A DNA stretch of 64,000 nucleotides from Falsirhodobacter sp051195255 (GTDB lineage: Bacteria; Pseudomonadota; Alphaproteobacteria; Rhodobacterales; Rhodobacteraceae), in the NCBI RefSeq assembly GCF_051195255.1, contig NZ_JBNJLK010000003.1, positions 186,001-250,000 on the forward strand, written 5' to 3'. Of this stretch, positions 24,805 through 33,190 are shown piece by piece. The number at the start of each line of letters is the position of its first letter. Positions within the stretch are counted from its first letter, which is position 1. The notes under the pieces were generated by a model. The model saw nothing but the letters and a program-made list of their open reading frames with translations, did no database searches and was not told the origin of the DNA. The position numbers were made by a program, and so were the translations under genes.

Positions 24805-24819
24805 TTGCGTATTCGGCGG
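24805..24819 (-). promoter_or_regulatory. Candidate Lrp/AsnC operator, weak copy (HAD/cupin gap)
   Basis: On the minus strand this reads CCGCCGAATACGCAA, which matches 11 of 15 positions of the copy at 26382. It lies between the divergent HAD and cupin genes, 89 and 108 nt from their starts. Confidence 0.35.
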
Positions 24820-24926
24820 GGAGCACGGCAGGGGATGCCGCCGCGCCGGAAAGAACGGTGCCGCAGGGCGGGGCGGGGCCGCCATGCTGGGGCCACAAAG
24901 ACATTTTAAAGGACGGAGCATCCGCC

Positions 24927-25289
24927 GTGGCCCTTCTGACCCCCATCGACACCCACCCCGCCTTCGCCCCGCGCGAGGATGTGGCCGCCCCCGAAAAGCT
25001 GATCGAGGGGGCGCCCGCCTTCAAGACCTGGGCGCTGGACGAGGTGCCGCTGGGCAACTGGTCGAAGATCCGCACCGGCATCTGGGAAGCGACCCCCGGC
25101 ACCACCCGATCCGTCAAGGGCGAGGCGATGGAGATCTGCCACATCCTGTCCGGCGTGGTGGACCTGACCGAAGACGGCGGCGAAACGCGGCGCTTCACGG
25201 CGGGCGACACCTTCCTGATGAAGCCCGGCTTCACCGGCGTGTGGAAGACGATCGAAACGGTGCGGAAAATCTATGTCTTCGCCGACTGA
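24927..25289 (+). CDS. Small cupin protein (DUF861/EutQ-like)
   Basis: A single-domain cupin of 120 aa. The core is EICHILSGVVDLTEDGG followed by the second cupin motif FTAGDTFLMKPGFTGVW. The start is the GTG at 24927, preceded by GGACGGAG; no ATG fits. Its function is unknown; similar proteins sit in amine and amino-acid catabolic operons. It overlaps the downstream deacylase gene by 17 nt. Confidence 0.82.
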   Translation: MALLTPIDTHPAFAPREDVAAPEKLIEGAPAFKTWALDEVPLGNWSKIRTGIWEATPGTTRSVKGEAMEICHILSGVVDLTEDGGETRRFTAGDTFLMKPGFTGVWKTIETVRKIYVFAD

Positions 25290-26379
25290 TCTTCTGGCCC
25301 GCCTTGTCGGGTTTCCCAGCGTCGTGGGCACGCCCAACGGCGCGATCATCGCCTTTGTCGAGGCGTATCTGCGCGACCTTGGCGTGCCCTGCCACCGCAT
25401 CGCGGGGCCGGAAGGCGACCGCTGGAACCTGTTCGCGACCATCGGCGATCCATCAGTGCCGGGCCACATCCTGTCGGGCCACGTGGACGTGGTTCCGGCG
25501 GGGGAGGCCGAGTGGCGCGCCGACCCCTTCGCCCTGCGGATGGAGGGCGACCGCCTGACAGGCCGCGGCGCCTGCGACATGAAGGGCTTCGTCGCCGCCG
25601 TTCTGGCCACCGTGCCGGATCTGCTGCGGATGCGCCTGTCCTCCCCCATTCACATCGCCTTGTCCTATGACGAGGAGGCGGGCTGCCGCGGCGTGCCGCA
25701 CCTGATCGCGGCGCTGCCCGATCTTTGCGCACCGCCAGCGGGCTGCATCGTGGGGGAGCCGACGGGTCTGGTTCCCGTGCTGGCCCACAAGGGCAAGGCC
25801 GCGCTGCGGCTGGTGGCGCAGGGGCGGTCGGGCCACAGTTCGCGCCCTGATCTGGGGGTGAACGCGATCCATGCGCTTCTGCCCGCGCTTCAGGCGGCGG
25901 CGGCGCAGGCCGTGGCGCTGCAATCCGGCCCGCAGGACGCACGGTTCGCGCCGCCTTGGTCCAGCCTTCAGATCGGCACGGTGCAGGGCGGGCAGGCGGT
26001 CAACATCATCCCCGACCGGGCGGAGGCTGCGCTGGAGGCTCGCGCCATCCAGGGCGTCGATCCGAAGGCGATCCTGCAGCCGGTGGTGGAGGCGGCCGGA
26101 GGGCTGGACATCGAATGGCTGTCGTCCTACCCCGCGCTGGCGCTGGACCGCGATCATCCGCTGGCGACGCTGGCCGAGGCGATCACCGGCCACACCGCGC
26201 TGGGCGCCGTCAGCTTCGGGACCGAGGCGGGGCTGTTCCAGTCGGCCGGCATCCCCTCCATCATCTGCGGGCCCGGCGACATCGCCCGCGCCCACCGCCC
26301 CGAGGAACACCTCACGCAAGGCGAATTGCAGGCCACCTGCGCCATGGTGCGGGCCTTGGGGGAGCGGCTGTCGGCATGA
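25273..26379 (+). CDS. M20-family deacylase (acetylornithine deacetylase-like)
   Basis: A 368-aa zinc amidohydrolase of the ArgE/DapE family. The metal and catalytic residues are His70 and Asp72 in SGHVDVVP, Asp102 in GACDMKG, and Glu134-Glu135 in YDEEAG. It also has the dimerisation-domain segment AQGRSGHSSRPDLG. It removes an N-acyl group from an amino acid. The gene lies in a catabolic cluster with two GNAT proteins and an aminotransferase, so acetyl-ornithine itself is not certain as substrate. It overlaps the cupin gene. Confidence 0.87.
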   Translation: MSSPTDLLARLVGFPSVVGTPNGAIIAFVEAYLRDLGVPCHRIAGPEGDRWNLFATIGDPSVPGHILSGHVDVVPAGEAEWRADPFALRMEGDRLTGRGACDMKGFVAAVLATVPDLLRMRLSSPIHIALSYDEEAGCRGVPHLIAALPDLCAPPAGCIVGEPTGLVPVLAHKGKAALRLVAQGRSGHSSRPDLGVNAIHALLPALQAAAAQAVALQSGPQDARFAPPWSSLQIGTVQGGQAVNIIPDRAEAALEARAIQGVDPKAILQPVVEAAGGLDIEWLSSYPALALDRDHPLATLAEAITGHTALGAVSFGTEAGLFQSAGIPSIICGPGDIARAHRPEEHLTQGELQATCAMVRALGERLSA

Positions 26380-26381
26380 CG

Positions 26382-26396
26382 CGGCATATTCTGCGG
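26382..26396 (-). promoter_or_regulatory. Candidate Lrp/AsnC operator upstream of the GNAT-aminotransferase operon
   Basis: On the minus strand the site reads CCGCAGAATATGCCG. It lies 98 nt before the GNAT start and just after the deacylase stop. The extended + strand sequence GCGGCATATTCTGCGGC is a partial palindrome with an ATATT core, as in many Lrp/AsnC operators. Confidence 0.5.
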
Positions 26397-26494
26397 CAAG
26401 GCCGAAGGGATGCGCGTGAAATTGCGGCGGCGGCCGGTTCGACGCGTCTTCCTGCCGTTCGGCCCGTGGCAGGATCAGAAAAAGGAGAGCTTGC

Positions 26495-27307
26495 ATGACC
26501 AGCGACACCATCACCATCGCACCTTTCGACACCGCCCATGTGCCGGACGCCCTTGGCCTGTCGCGTCAGGCCGGATGGCCCCACCGGGCCGAGGATTGGG
26601 GGCTGACGCTTTCTACCTCGCGCGGCGTGGTGGCGCTGGGCGGGGGGCGGGTGGTCGGCACGGCCCTGTGTTCGCTTCTGGGCGATGTGGCCACACTGAA
26701 CATGATCATCGTGGACGAGGCGATGCGCGGGCGTGGCCTTGGCCGCCGGCTGATGGACGCCGCCATGGCGCTGGCCGAGGGGCGGGAGATGCGCCTTGTC
26801 GCCACGACCGGCGGGCTTCCGCTTTACGAAAAGCTGGGCTTCCGCAGCGTGGGCCGCATTCACCAGCATCAGGGCCTCGCGAAGGGCGGTCTCCCGGACC
26901 TTCCCGTGCGCGACGGGACGGTGGACGACGTTCCCCAGCTTGCCGCGATGGACGAAGCCGCCAGCGGCCTGCAGCGCGCACTCCTGCTGCGCCGCATCGC
27001 CGAGGGCGGGGAGGTCCTGCGCGCCGATCGCGGTTTCGCGCTGATCCGTTCCTTCGGGCGTGGCGATGTGGTCGGCCCCATCGTGGCCGAGGATGCCGAC
27101 ACCGCCCGCGCCCTTCTGACCGAAGCCGCCCGCCGGCGCGAAGGCGGTTTCCTGCGCGTCGACCTGCGCGATCCGGCGCTTGTTCCCCTGGCCGAGGAAC
27201 TGGGCCTTGCCGCCGCCGGCGGGGGCACCGCCATGGTGAAGGACGCCCGTTCCACGCCCGCCACCCTTGCCAAAACCTACGCCCTCGTCTCGCAGGCCTT
27301 GGGCTGA
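26495..27307 (+). CDS. Double-GNAT acetyltransferase family protein, paralogue of 21823-22761
   Basis: A 270-aa protein with an N-terminal GNAT domain (LNMIIVDEAMRGRGLGRRLMD, the acetyl-CoA loop, near residues 68-88; LPLYEKLGFRSVG) and a C-terminal half with FALIRSFGRGDVVGPIVAE. Both halves match the protein at 21.8 kb in order and motifs. The first-half acetyl-CoA loop is better conserved here. The ATG at 26495 follows AAAGGAGAG. It heads an operon with the aminotransferase and hydroxyacid dehydrogenase. Confidence 0.85.
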   Translation: MTSDTITIAPFDTAHVPDALGLSRQAGWPHRAEDWGLTLSTSRGVVALGGGRVVGTALCSLLGDVATLNMIIVDEAMRGRGLGRRLMDAAMALAEGREMRLVATTGGLPLYEKLGFRSVGRIHQHQGLAKGGLPDLPVRDGTVDDVPQLAAMDEAASGLQRALLLRRIAEGGEVLRADRGFALIRSFGRGDVVGPIVAEDADTARALLTEAARRREGGFLRVDLRDPALVPLAEELGLAAAGGGTAMVKDARSTPATLAKTYALVSQALG

Positions 27308-27322
27308 TCCACGGAGTTTCCC

Positions 27323-28696
27323 ATGCTGACCAATTCCCTTGTCGAGCTCGACCGCCGCCACCTGATCCATCCCGTCTCCTCGTTCCGGGGGCACGAGGCG
27401 CGGGGCGTCCGCGTCCTGACCTCGGGCAAGGGGGCGACGGTGACGGACGCCGAAGGCCGCACACTGATCGACGGCTTTGCGGGCCTGTGGTGCGTGAACG
27501 CAGGTTATGGCCATGAAAGCGTGGTGGAGGCCGCGGCCGACCAGATGCGCCGGCTGCCCTACGCCACCGGCTATTTCGACCTCGGCTCCGAAGCGCCGAT
27601 CCGGCTGGCTTCCGCGCTGGCCGACCGCAGCCCGGGCGATCTGAACCACATCTACTTCACGCTGGGTGGGTCGGACGCGGTGGACAGCACCATCCGCTTT
27701 GTCCGCTACTACTGGCACGCCAAGGGCCAGCCGCAGCGGGACCAGTTCATCTCGGTCCAGCAGGGGTATCACGGCTCCACCACCATGGGCGCGGGGCTGA
27801 CGGCGTTGCCCGGCTTCCATGACGGGTTCGGCGTGCCCTATGATTGGCAGCACAAGATCTCCTCGCACTACATCTATCGCAACTCGGTGGGAACGGACCC
27901 GCAGGCCATCATTGATGCTTCCGTCGCGGAACTGCGCGCGAAGGTGGAGGCGCTGGGCCCCGAACGCGTGGGCGCCTTTTATCTGGAGCCGATCCAAGGG
28001 TCGGGCGGCGTGCTGGTTCCGCCGAAGGGCTGGGTCAAGGCCATGCGCGACGTCTGTGCCGAGCTGGAGATCCTGTTCATCGCGGACGAGGTCATCACCG
28101 GCTTCGGCCGCACCGGCCCCCTGTTCGCCTGCGAGGAGGAGGGGATCGTCCCGGATCTGATGACGGTCGCGAAGGGTCTCACCTCCGGCTATGTGCCGAT
28201 GGGCGCGGTGTTCATGCGCGATCACGTGTACGAGACGATCGCCGGAGGGGCGGGGGCCAAGGTCATCGGGCACGGCTTCACCTATTCCGCGCATCCGGTG
28301 TCCGCCGCCGTCGCACTGGAGGTGTTGTCGCTCTACGAAGGCGGCTTGCTGGAAAACGGCCGCAAGGCCGGGGCGCGCCTGATGGCGGGGCTGGAAACCT
28401 TGCGCGACCATCCGCTGGTGGGCGACGTGCGCGGGCGCGGAATGCTCGCGGCGGTGGAGCTGGTGACGGACAAGGAGGCGAAGACGCCGCTACCGCTCTC
28501 GGTCCAGCCGGCCACGCGCCTGTTTGACCGCGCGTGGGACCACGGGCTGATCGTGCGGTCCTTCCCGCAGGGCATCTTCGGCTATGCCCCGCCGCTGTGC
28601 TGCACCGAAGAACAGATCGACGCCATCGTCGCCCGCACGCGCGCCGTGCTGGACCTGACGCTGGAGGATCCCGAGATCCGCGCGGTTCTGCGCTGA
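27323..28696 (+). CDS. Class III (PLP) aminotransferase
   Basis: A 457-aa aspartate-aminotransferase-family (omega-amine/amino-acid:pyruvate) transaminase. The PLP lysine is Lys284 in VAKGLTSGY; IADEVITGFGRTG carries the cofactor aspartate, and YHGSTTMGAG holds the phosphate site. The family includes putrescine-, beta-alanine- and taurine-pyruvate aminotransferases, and the substrate cannot be fixed here. Its stop overlaps the next start by 1 nt (TGATG). Confidence 0.9.
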   Translation: MLTNSLVELDRRHLIHPVSSFRGHEARGVRVLTSGKGATVTDAEGRTLIDGFAGLWCVNAGYGHESVVEAAADQMRRLPYATGYFDLGSEAPIRLASALADRSPGDLNHIYFTLGGSDAVDSTIRFVRYYWHAKGQPQRDQFISVQQGYHGSTTMGAGLTALPGFHDGFGVPYDWQHKISSHYIYRNSVGTDPQAIIDASVAELRAKVEALGPERVGAFYLEPIQGSGGVLVPPKGWVKAMRDVCAELEILFIADEVITGFGRTGPLFACEEEGIVPDLMTVAKGLTSGYVPMGAVFMRDHVYETIAGGAGAKVIGHGFTYSAHPVSAAVALEVLSLYEGGLLENGRKAGARLMAGLETLRDHPLVGDVRGRGMLAAVELVTDKEAKTPLPLSVQPATRLFDRAWDHGLIVRSFPQGIFGYAPPLCCTEEQIDAIVARTRAVLDLTLEDPEIRAVLR

Positions 28697-29607
28697 TGGC
28701 GCTGCTGCTGCATTCCACCCCCGAACGGCGCGAGATCTGGAGCCGGGTCTTCGCCGAGGAGTCCGAGCCGTTCTTCGCGACCGAGGGCGATGTCACGGAT
28801 CCCGCACTGGTGACGCATCTGGCCTGCTGGATGCCGCCAAAGGACCTGACGCGTTATCCCAACCTGTCGGTCGTGATTGGCGTGGGGGCGGGGACGGACC
28901 ACCTGCCGCCTCTGCCTGAAGGGGTGGCCCTGTCGCGCACCGTCGCCCCGGGGATCGAAGGGATGGTCCGCGACTGGGTGGTGCTGGCGGTGCTGGCGCT
29001 GCATCGCGACCTGCCGCTGTATCTGGATCAGGCGGCGCGGGGGGAATGGACGGTGCACAAGACGCTGCTGGCCCGGTCCCGCCGCGTCGGCATCATGGGC
29101 ATGGGGCGCATCGGCACGCTGGTGGCGCAGACGCTCGGCGCGCTTGGCTTCGGGGTTCTGGGATGGAGCCGTTCGGCCAGGCCGGTGAACGGCGTGCGAA
29201 CCTTCGGCAGCGACGATCTGGACGCCTTCCTGTCGCAATCCGACATCCTTGTGGGGCTGCTGCCGCTGACGGACGACACGCGCGGCCTGCTGAACGACCG
29301 GCTGTTCGCGCAACTGCCCCAAGGCGCGCGGCTGGTGCAGGCCGGGCGTGGGCCGCAGCTGGACATGGACGCCCTGCGCCGTGCGCTGGACAGTGGCCAG
29401 CTGGCCGCGGCGATGCTGGACGTGACCGATCCGGAACCGCTGCCGGGCGACCATTGGGCCTGGGCCGATCCGCGGGTGATCGTCACGCCGCACATCGCCT
29501 CCCTGACCGATGCCGAGGAAGGAGCCCATCACGCGCTGGCCGTGATCCGCGCCGGGCGGGAGGGCGCACCCCTGCCGGGCCTTGTCGATCGCGAACGGGG
29601 TTACTGA
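28696..29607 (+). CDS. D-isomer-specific 2-hydroxyacid dehydrogenase (GhrA-like)
   Basis: A 303-aa NAD(P)-dependent reductase of the glyoxylate/hydroxypyruvate type. The nucleotide-binding motif is GIMGMGRIGT. The catalytic triad is Arg in QAGRG, Glu in DPEPLPGDH and His in VTPHIAS. It could reduce the 2-oxo acid produced by the aminotransferase next to it. It is coupled to that gene by a 1-nt overlap. Confidence 0.88.
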   Translation: MALLLHSTPERREIWSRVFAEESEPFFATEGDVTDPALVTHLACWMPPKDLTRYPNLSVVIGVGAGTDHLPPLPEGVALSRTVAPGIEGMVRDWVVLAVLALHRDLPLYLDQAARGEWTVHKTLLARSRRVGIMGMGRIGTLVAQTLGALGFGVLGWSRSARPVNGVRTFGSDDLDAFLSQSDILVGLLPLTDDTRGLLNDRLFAQLPQGARLVQAGRGPQLDMDALRRALDSGQLAAAMLDVTDPEPLPGDHWAWADPRVIVTPHIASLTDAEEGAHHALAVIRAGREGAPLPGLVDRERGY

Positions 29608-29655
29608 TCCCCCGGCGGCGGCGCAGACGATTCTATGCCGCCCCATTTTCGAATA

Positions 29656-29670
29656 CGACAGAATATGCCG
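29656..29670 (+). promoter_or_regulatory. Candidate Lrp/AsnC operator upstream of HAD/ABC operon
   Basis: The sequence CGACAGAATATGCCG lies 107 nt before the HAD start at 29778. It matches the copy at 26382-26396 at 13 of 15 positions, and the 11-bp core CAGAATATGCC is identical. A half-similar TTCTATGCCGC occurs 20 nt upstream. Confidence 0.5.
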
Positions 29671-29777
29671 TTCCGGCCCCCGGTTTCGGGATGCGCCGCA
29701 GGCCAAAACAGGCAAACCTGACTGTAACGGAAAGGCGACACGGTGCTGGCGCGTTTCACGAAAGAAGGACCATCCGG

Positions 29778-30500
29778 ATGACCGATGTCAAACCCCTTCA
29801 CACCTTCCGCTATGTCACCTTCGACGTGGTCGGCACGCTGATCGATTTCGAAGGCGCCATCACCGAAGCTCTGGCCGACATCGCCCGCCGCGAAGGCCGC
29901 GAGATCGACGGCGAGGCCGCGCTGTCCGTGTATCGCGACGCGCGCTACGATCCCGAGGCGCAGCGTTTTCCCGACGATCTTGGCCGCTGCTATGGCCGGA
30001 TCGCGGCGGCGCTGCATCTGCCGGACACGCCCGAACACCGCCAGTTCATGATCGACGCCGTGGGTGAGGCCAAGCCCTTCCCCGACAGCCTGGACGCGAT
30101 GGCCAAGCTGAAGGCCCGCTACAAGCTGATCGCCATGACCAACGCCCGCCGCTGGGCCTTCGCAAAATACGAGGAAAAGCTGGGCTTCCCCTTCTGGGCG
30201 TCCTTCACCACGGATGACACGGGCACCGAAAAGCCCGATCCCGCCTTCTTCCACCAGGTCTTCGCCCATGTGGAAGCGGATGGCGGAACGAAGGACGACA
30301 TCCTGCACACGGCGCAAAGCCAGCACCACGACATCGGCATCTCGCGCAAGCTGGGCATGACCAACGCCTGGATCCAGCGTCGGCACGCGCAGGCCGGCTA
30401 TGGCGGCACGATCGAACCGACCGAGTTCACCGAACCCGATTACCACTTCCACGCCCTGATCGAATTGGCCGACGCGGCGGAGGACGCCTTTCACGCCTGA
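29778..30500 (+). CDS. HAD hydrolase, haloacid dehalogenase-like
   Basis: A 240-aa HAD phosphatase-like protein. Motif I is FDVVGTLID (residues 15-23), motif II is AMTNARR, and the lysine motif is EKPDPAFF; the usual final acidic motif is replaced by HTAQSQHHD. It differs from the HAD protein at 24.0 kb but belongs to the same broad group. It is followed 57 nt later by the substrate-binding protein and may be co-transcribed with it. Its function is unknown. Confidence 0.84.
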   Translation: MTDVKPLHTFRYVTFDVVGTLIDFEGAITEALADIARREGREIDGEAALSVYRDARYDPEAQRFPDDLGRCYGRIAAALHLPDTPEHRQFMIDAVGEAKPFPDSLDAMAKLKARYKLIAMTNARRWAFAKYEEKLGFPFWASFTTDDTGTEKPDPAFFHQVFAHVEADGGTKDDILHTAQSQHHDIGISRKLGMTNAWIQRRHAQAGYGGTIEPTEFTEPDYHFHALIELADAAEDAFHA

Positions 30501-30557
30501 ATTTTCATCGTCCGAACGGTCACAAGAACCGTCGGCGCCTTTCCACAGGGGAACGAC

Positions 30558-32171
30558 ATGAACCACAAGACGCCTGCCAACTGGACCGGTCGCGACGATG
30601 CCATGGTGGAGTCCGCGATCCGCAAGGGCGCCACCCGCCGCGATCTTCTGAAGATGCTCATGGCTTCGGGCGTGGCGCTGGGCGCGGGCGGTTCCCTGCT
30701 GCTGCGCGCCGGTCAGGCCGTGGCCCAGACGCCGGTGACAGGCGGGCACCTGAAGGGGGCGGGCTGGTCGTCCTCCACCGCCGACACGCTGGACCCGGCG
30801 AAGGCGTCCTTCTCCACCGACTATGTGCGGTGCTGCGCCTTCTACAATCGCCTGACCTTCCTTGATCAGGCCGGCATCGCCCAGATGGAACTGGCCGAGG
30901 AGATCACGACGGACGACGCGAAGACTTGGCAGGTCACGTTGAAGCCGGACGTGACCTTCCACAACGGCAAGACGCTGACCTCGGCCGACGTGGTGTACTC
31001 GATGAAACGGCACTTGGATCCGGCCGTCGGGTCCAAGGCGGCGGCGATCGCGGCCCAGATGGCCGAGGTCACGGCCGTGCACGACCGCACCGTGCGGATC
31101 GTGCTGGCGGCGGCCAATGCCGACCTGCCCACCATCCTGTCGCTGCACCACTTCATGATCGTGGCCGACGGCACGACCGACTTCACCACCGCCAACGGCA
31201 CCGGCGCCTTCCTGTGCGAGTCGTTCGAGCCGGGCGTCAAGTCGGTGGGCGTGCGCAACCCGAACTACTTCAAAGGCCAGGGTCCGTATCTGGAAAGCTT
31301 CGAATACTTCGCCATCTCGGACAACAACGCACGGGTGAACGCAGTCTTGTCGGGGGATGTGCACCTTGGCGCCTCCATCAACCCGCGGTCGATGCGGATG
31401 ATGGAAGGACAGGACCATGTCCAGACCTCGGTCACGACGTCCGGAAACTACACCAACCTGAACATCCGTCTGGACATGGCGCCGGGCGACAAGGCCGGCT
31501 TCATCGAAGGCATGAAGTACCTGATGAACCGCGAGGCCATCCAGAAATCCGTTCTGCGCGGCTTGGCCGAGATCGGGAACGACCAGCCCGTGTCGCCGGC
31601 CGACAAGTATCACAACCCGAACCTGAAGCCGCGCCCCTACGATCCCGAACAGGCGGTCGCGCTGTTCAAGAAGGCGGGCCTGTTCGGGCAGACGATCCCG
31701 ATCGTCACCTCGGACGCGCCGACCTCGGCCATCGACATGGCAATGGTGGTGCAACAGGCGGGCGCCGAAGCCGGCATGAAGTTCGAACTGGAGCGGGTGC
31801 CGTCGGACGGCTACTGGTCGAACTACTGGCTGAAGGCGCCGATCCATTTCGGCAACATCAACCCGCGCCCGACGCCGGACATCCTGTTCTCGCTGCTTTA
31901 TGCCTCGGACGCGCCTTGGAACGAAAGCCAGTACAAGTCCGAAAAGTTCGACGGCATGCTGACCGAAGCCCGCGGATCGCTGGACGAGGAAAAGCGCAAG
32001 GCGATCTACTGGGAAATGCAGGAGATGGTGGCGAACGAGGCGGGCACCATCATCCCGGCCTACATCTCCAACGTCGATGCGCTGTCGTCCAAGCTGAAGG
32101 GCTTGCAGCCGAACCCGCTGGGTGGCCAGATGGGCTATGCCTTTGCCGAATACGTCTGGCTGGATGTCTGA
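30558..32171 (+). CDS. Tat-exported ABC transporter substrate-binding protein (family 5)
   Basis: A 537-aa periplasmic solute-binding protein of the dipeptide/opine/nickel family. It carries a twin-arginine signal, TRRDLLK (residues 26-32), before a hydrophobic stretch ending in AVAQ. This makes it a client of the tatABC system at 3.1-4.7 kb, unlike the Sec-type binding protein at 51.4 kb. The mature domain shows the family segment YFKGQGPYLESFEYF. It is followed by a stem-loop and two permease genes. Confidence 0.93.
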   Translation: MNHKTPANWTGRDDAMVESAIRKGATRRDLLKMLMASGVALGAGGSLLLRAGQAVAQTPVTGGHLKGAGWSSSTADTLDPAKASFSTDYVRCCAFYNRLTFLDQAGIAQMELAEEITTDDAKTWQVTLKPDVTFHNGKTLTSADVVYSMKRHLDPAVGSKAAAIAAQMAEVTAVHDRTVRIVLAAANADLPTILSLHHFMIVADGTTDFTTANGTGAFLCESFEPGVKSVGVRNPNYFKGQGPYLESFEYFAISDNNARVNAVLSGDVHLGASINPRSMRMMEGQDHVQTSVTTSGNYTNLNIRLDMAPGDKAGFIEGMKYLMNREAIQKSVLRGLAEIGNDQPVSPADKYHNPNLKPRPYDPEQAVALFKKAGLFGQTIPIVTSDAPTSAIDMAMVVQQAGAEAGMKFELERVPSDGYWSNYWLKAPIHFGNINPRPTPDILFSLLYASDAPWNESQYKSEKFDGMLTEARGSLDEEKRKAIYWEMQEMVANEAGTIIPAYISNVDALSSKLKGLQPNPLGGQMGYAFAEYVWLDV

Positions 32172-32180
32172 GGCCTGACG

Positions 32181-32204
32181 TCCCGCGCGGATCGTCGCGC
32201 GGGA
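32181..32204 (+). other. Intercistronic stem-loop after the binding-protein gene
   Basis: TCCCGCGCG and CGCGCGGGA form a perfect 9-bp stem with a 6-nt loop, without a T-tract. Such hairpins after binding-protein genes usually protect the upstream mRNA, giving more binding protein than permease. Confidence 0.6.
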
Positions 32205-32230
32205 TCCCCGAACTTTGAAGGAGGTGCGGC

Positions 32231-33190
32231 ATGCTACGTTCCGCGACCACATGGCTTCTGGTGGGCCAGCGGCTGGGGATCGCCGCGATCACGCTGGTGA
32301 TCGTGTCCTTCGCCGTCTTCTTTGCCACGGAACTGCTGCCCGGCGACGTGGCGGAAATCCTTCTGGGCCAGGCCGCCACCCCCGAAGCGGTGGCCGGCCT
32401 GCGCACGGCGATGGGTCTGGACGAACCGGCGATCTGGCGGTTCCTGTCCTGGCTTGGCGGTCTCGCCTCGGGCGATCTGGGGATGTCCTATGTGAACAAC
32501 GTGTCCATCGCGGACATGCTGTCGGGGCGGCTGGCCAATTCCCTGCGGCTGGCGGGGATCGTGACGCTGGTCTGCGTGCCGGTGGCGCTGTTCTTGGGTA
32601 TCGCGTCGGCCATGTGGCGGGGGTCGGTGCTGGACCGGGTGGTGTCGATGCTGACCATCTCCGTCATCTCGGTTCCCGAATTCATGGTGGCGACGCTGGC
32701 CGTGCTGATCTTCGCCGTCTGGCTCGGCTGGCTTCCGGCGCTGAGCTATGGGGTCGACGTGGACAGTTGGGGCGCGATGCTGAAGGCCTATGCGATGCCG
32801 GTCATCACCCTGTCCTTCGTGGTGTCGGCCCAGATGATCCGCATGACTCGCGCCGCCGTGATCGAGACGATCAACACCCCCTACGTCGAAATGGCCCTGC
32901 TGAAGGGCGCGTCGCGCACGCGGATGGTGCTGCGCCACGCGCTGCCGAACGCCTTGGGCCCGATCGCCAACGCCGTGGCCCTGTCGCTGTCCTATCTGGT
33001 GGGGGGCGTCATCATCGTGGAAACGGTCTTCAACTATCCGGGCGTGGCCAAGCTGATGGTGGACGCGGTGTCCACCCGCGACCTGCCGCTGATCCAAAGC
33101 TGCGCCATGATCTTCTGCTTCAGCTACCTTCTGCTGATCACGGTGGCCGACATGATCGCCATTCTCTCAAACCCGAGGTTGCGCCGTTGA
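32231..33190 (+). CDS. ABC transporter permease (DppB-like)
   Basis: A 319-aa inner-membrane permease of the oligopeptide/dipeptide type. It has an N-terminal helix, the conserved GLDEP-like segment after LRTAMG, and the transport-protein EAA-type loop with LLKGASRTRMVLRHALPNALGP. The ATG follows GAAGGAGGTG. It overlaps the next permease by 1 nt (TGATG). Confidence 0.93.
   Translation: MLRSATTWLLVGQRLGIAAITLVIVSFAVFFATELLPGDVAEILLGQAATPEAVAGLRTAMGLDEPAIWRFLSWLGGLASGDLGMSYVNNVSIADMLSGRLANSLRLAGIVTLVCVPVALFLGIASAMWRGSVLDRVVSMLTISVISVPEFMVATLAVLIFAVWLGWLPALSYGVDVDSWGAMLKAYAMPVITLSFVVSAQMIRMTRAAVIETINTPYVEMALLKGASRTRMVLRHALPNALGPIANAVALSLSYLVGGVIIVETVFNYPGVAKLMVDAVSTRDLPLIQSCAMIFCFSYLLLITVADMIAILSNPRLRR

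Noticed and set aside
32181..32204. Calling the stem-loop after the 30.6 kb binding protein a terminator
   Set aside because: There is no T-tract, and the permease gene follows at once with a strong ribosome site, so an mRNA-protecting hairpin is more likely.
29601..32252. 883-codon minus-strand open frame opposite the HAD and binding-protein genes
   Set aside because: It mirrors codon usage of the real genes, has no domain motifs, and spans intergenic DNA and two unrelated genes.
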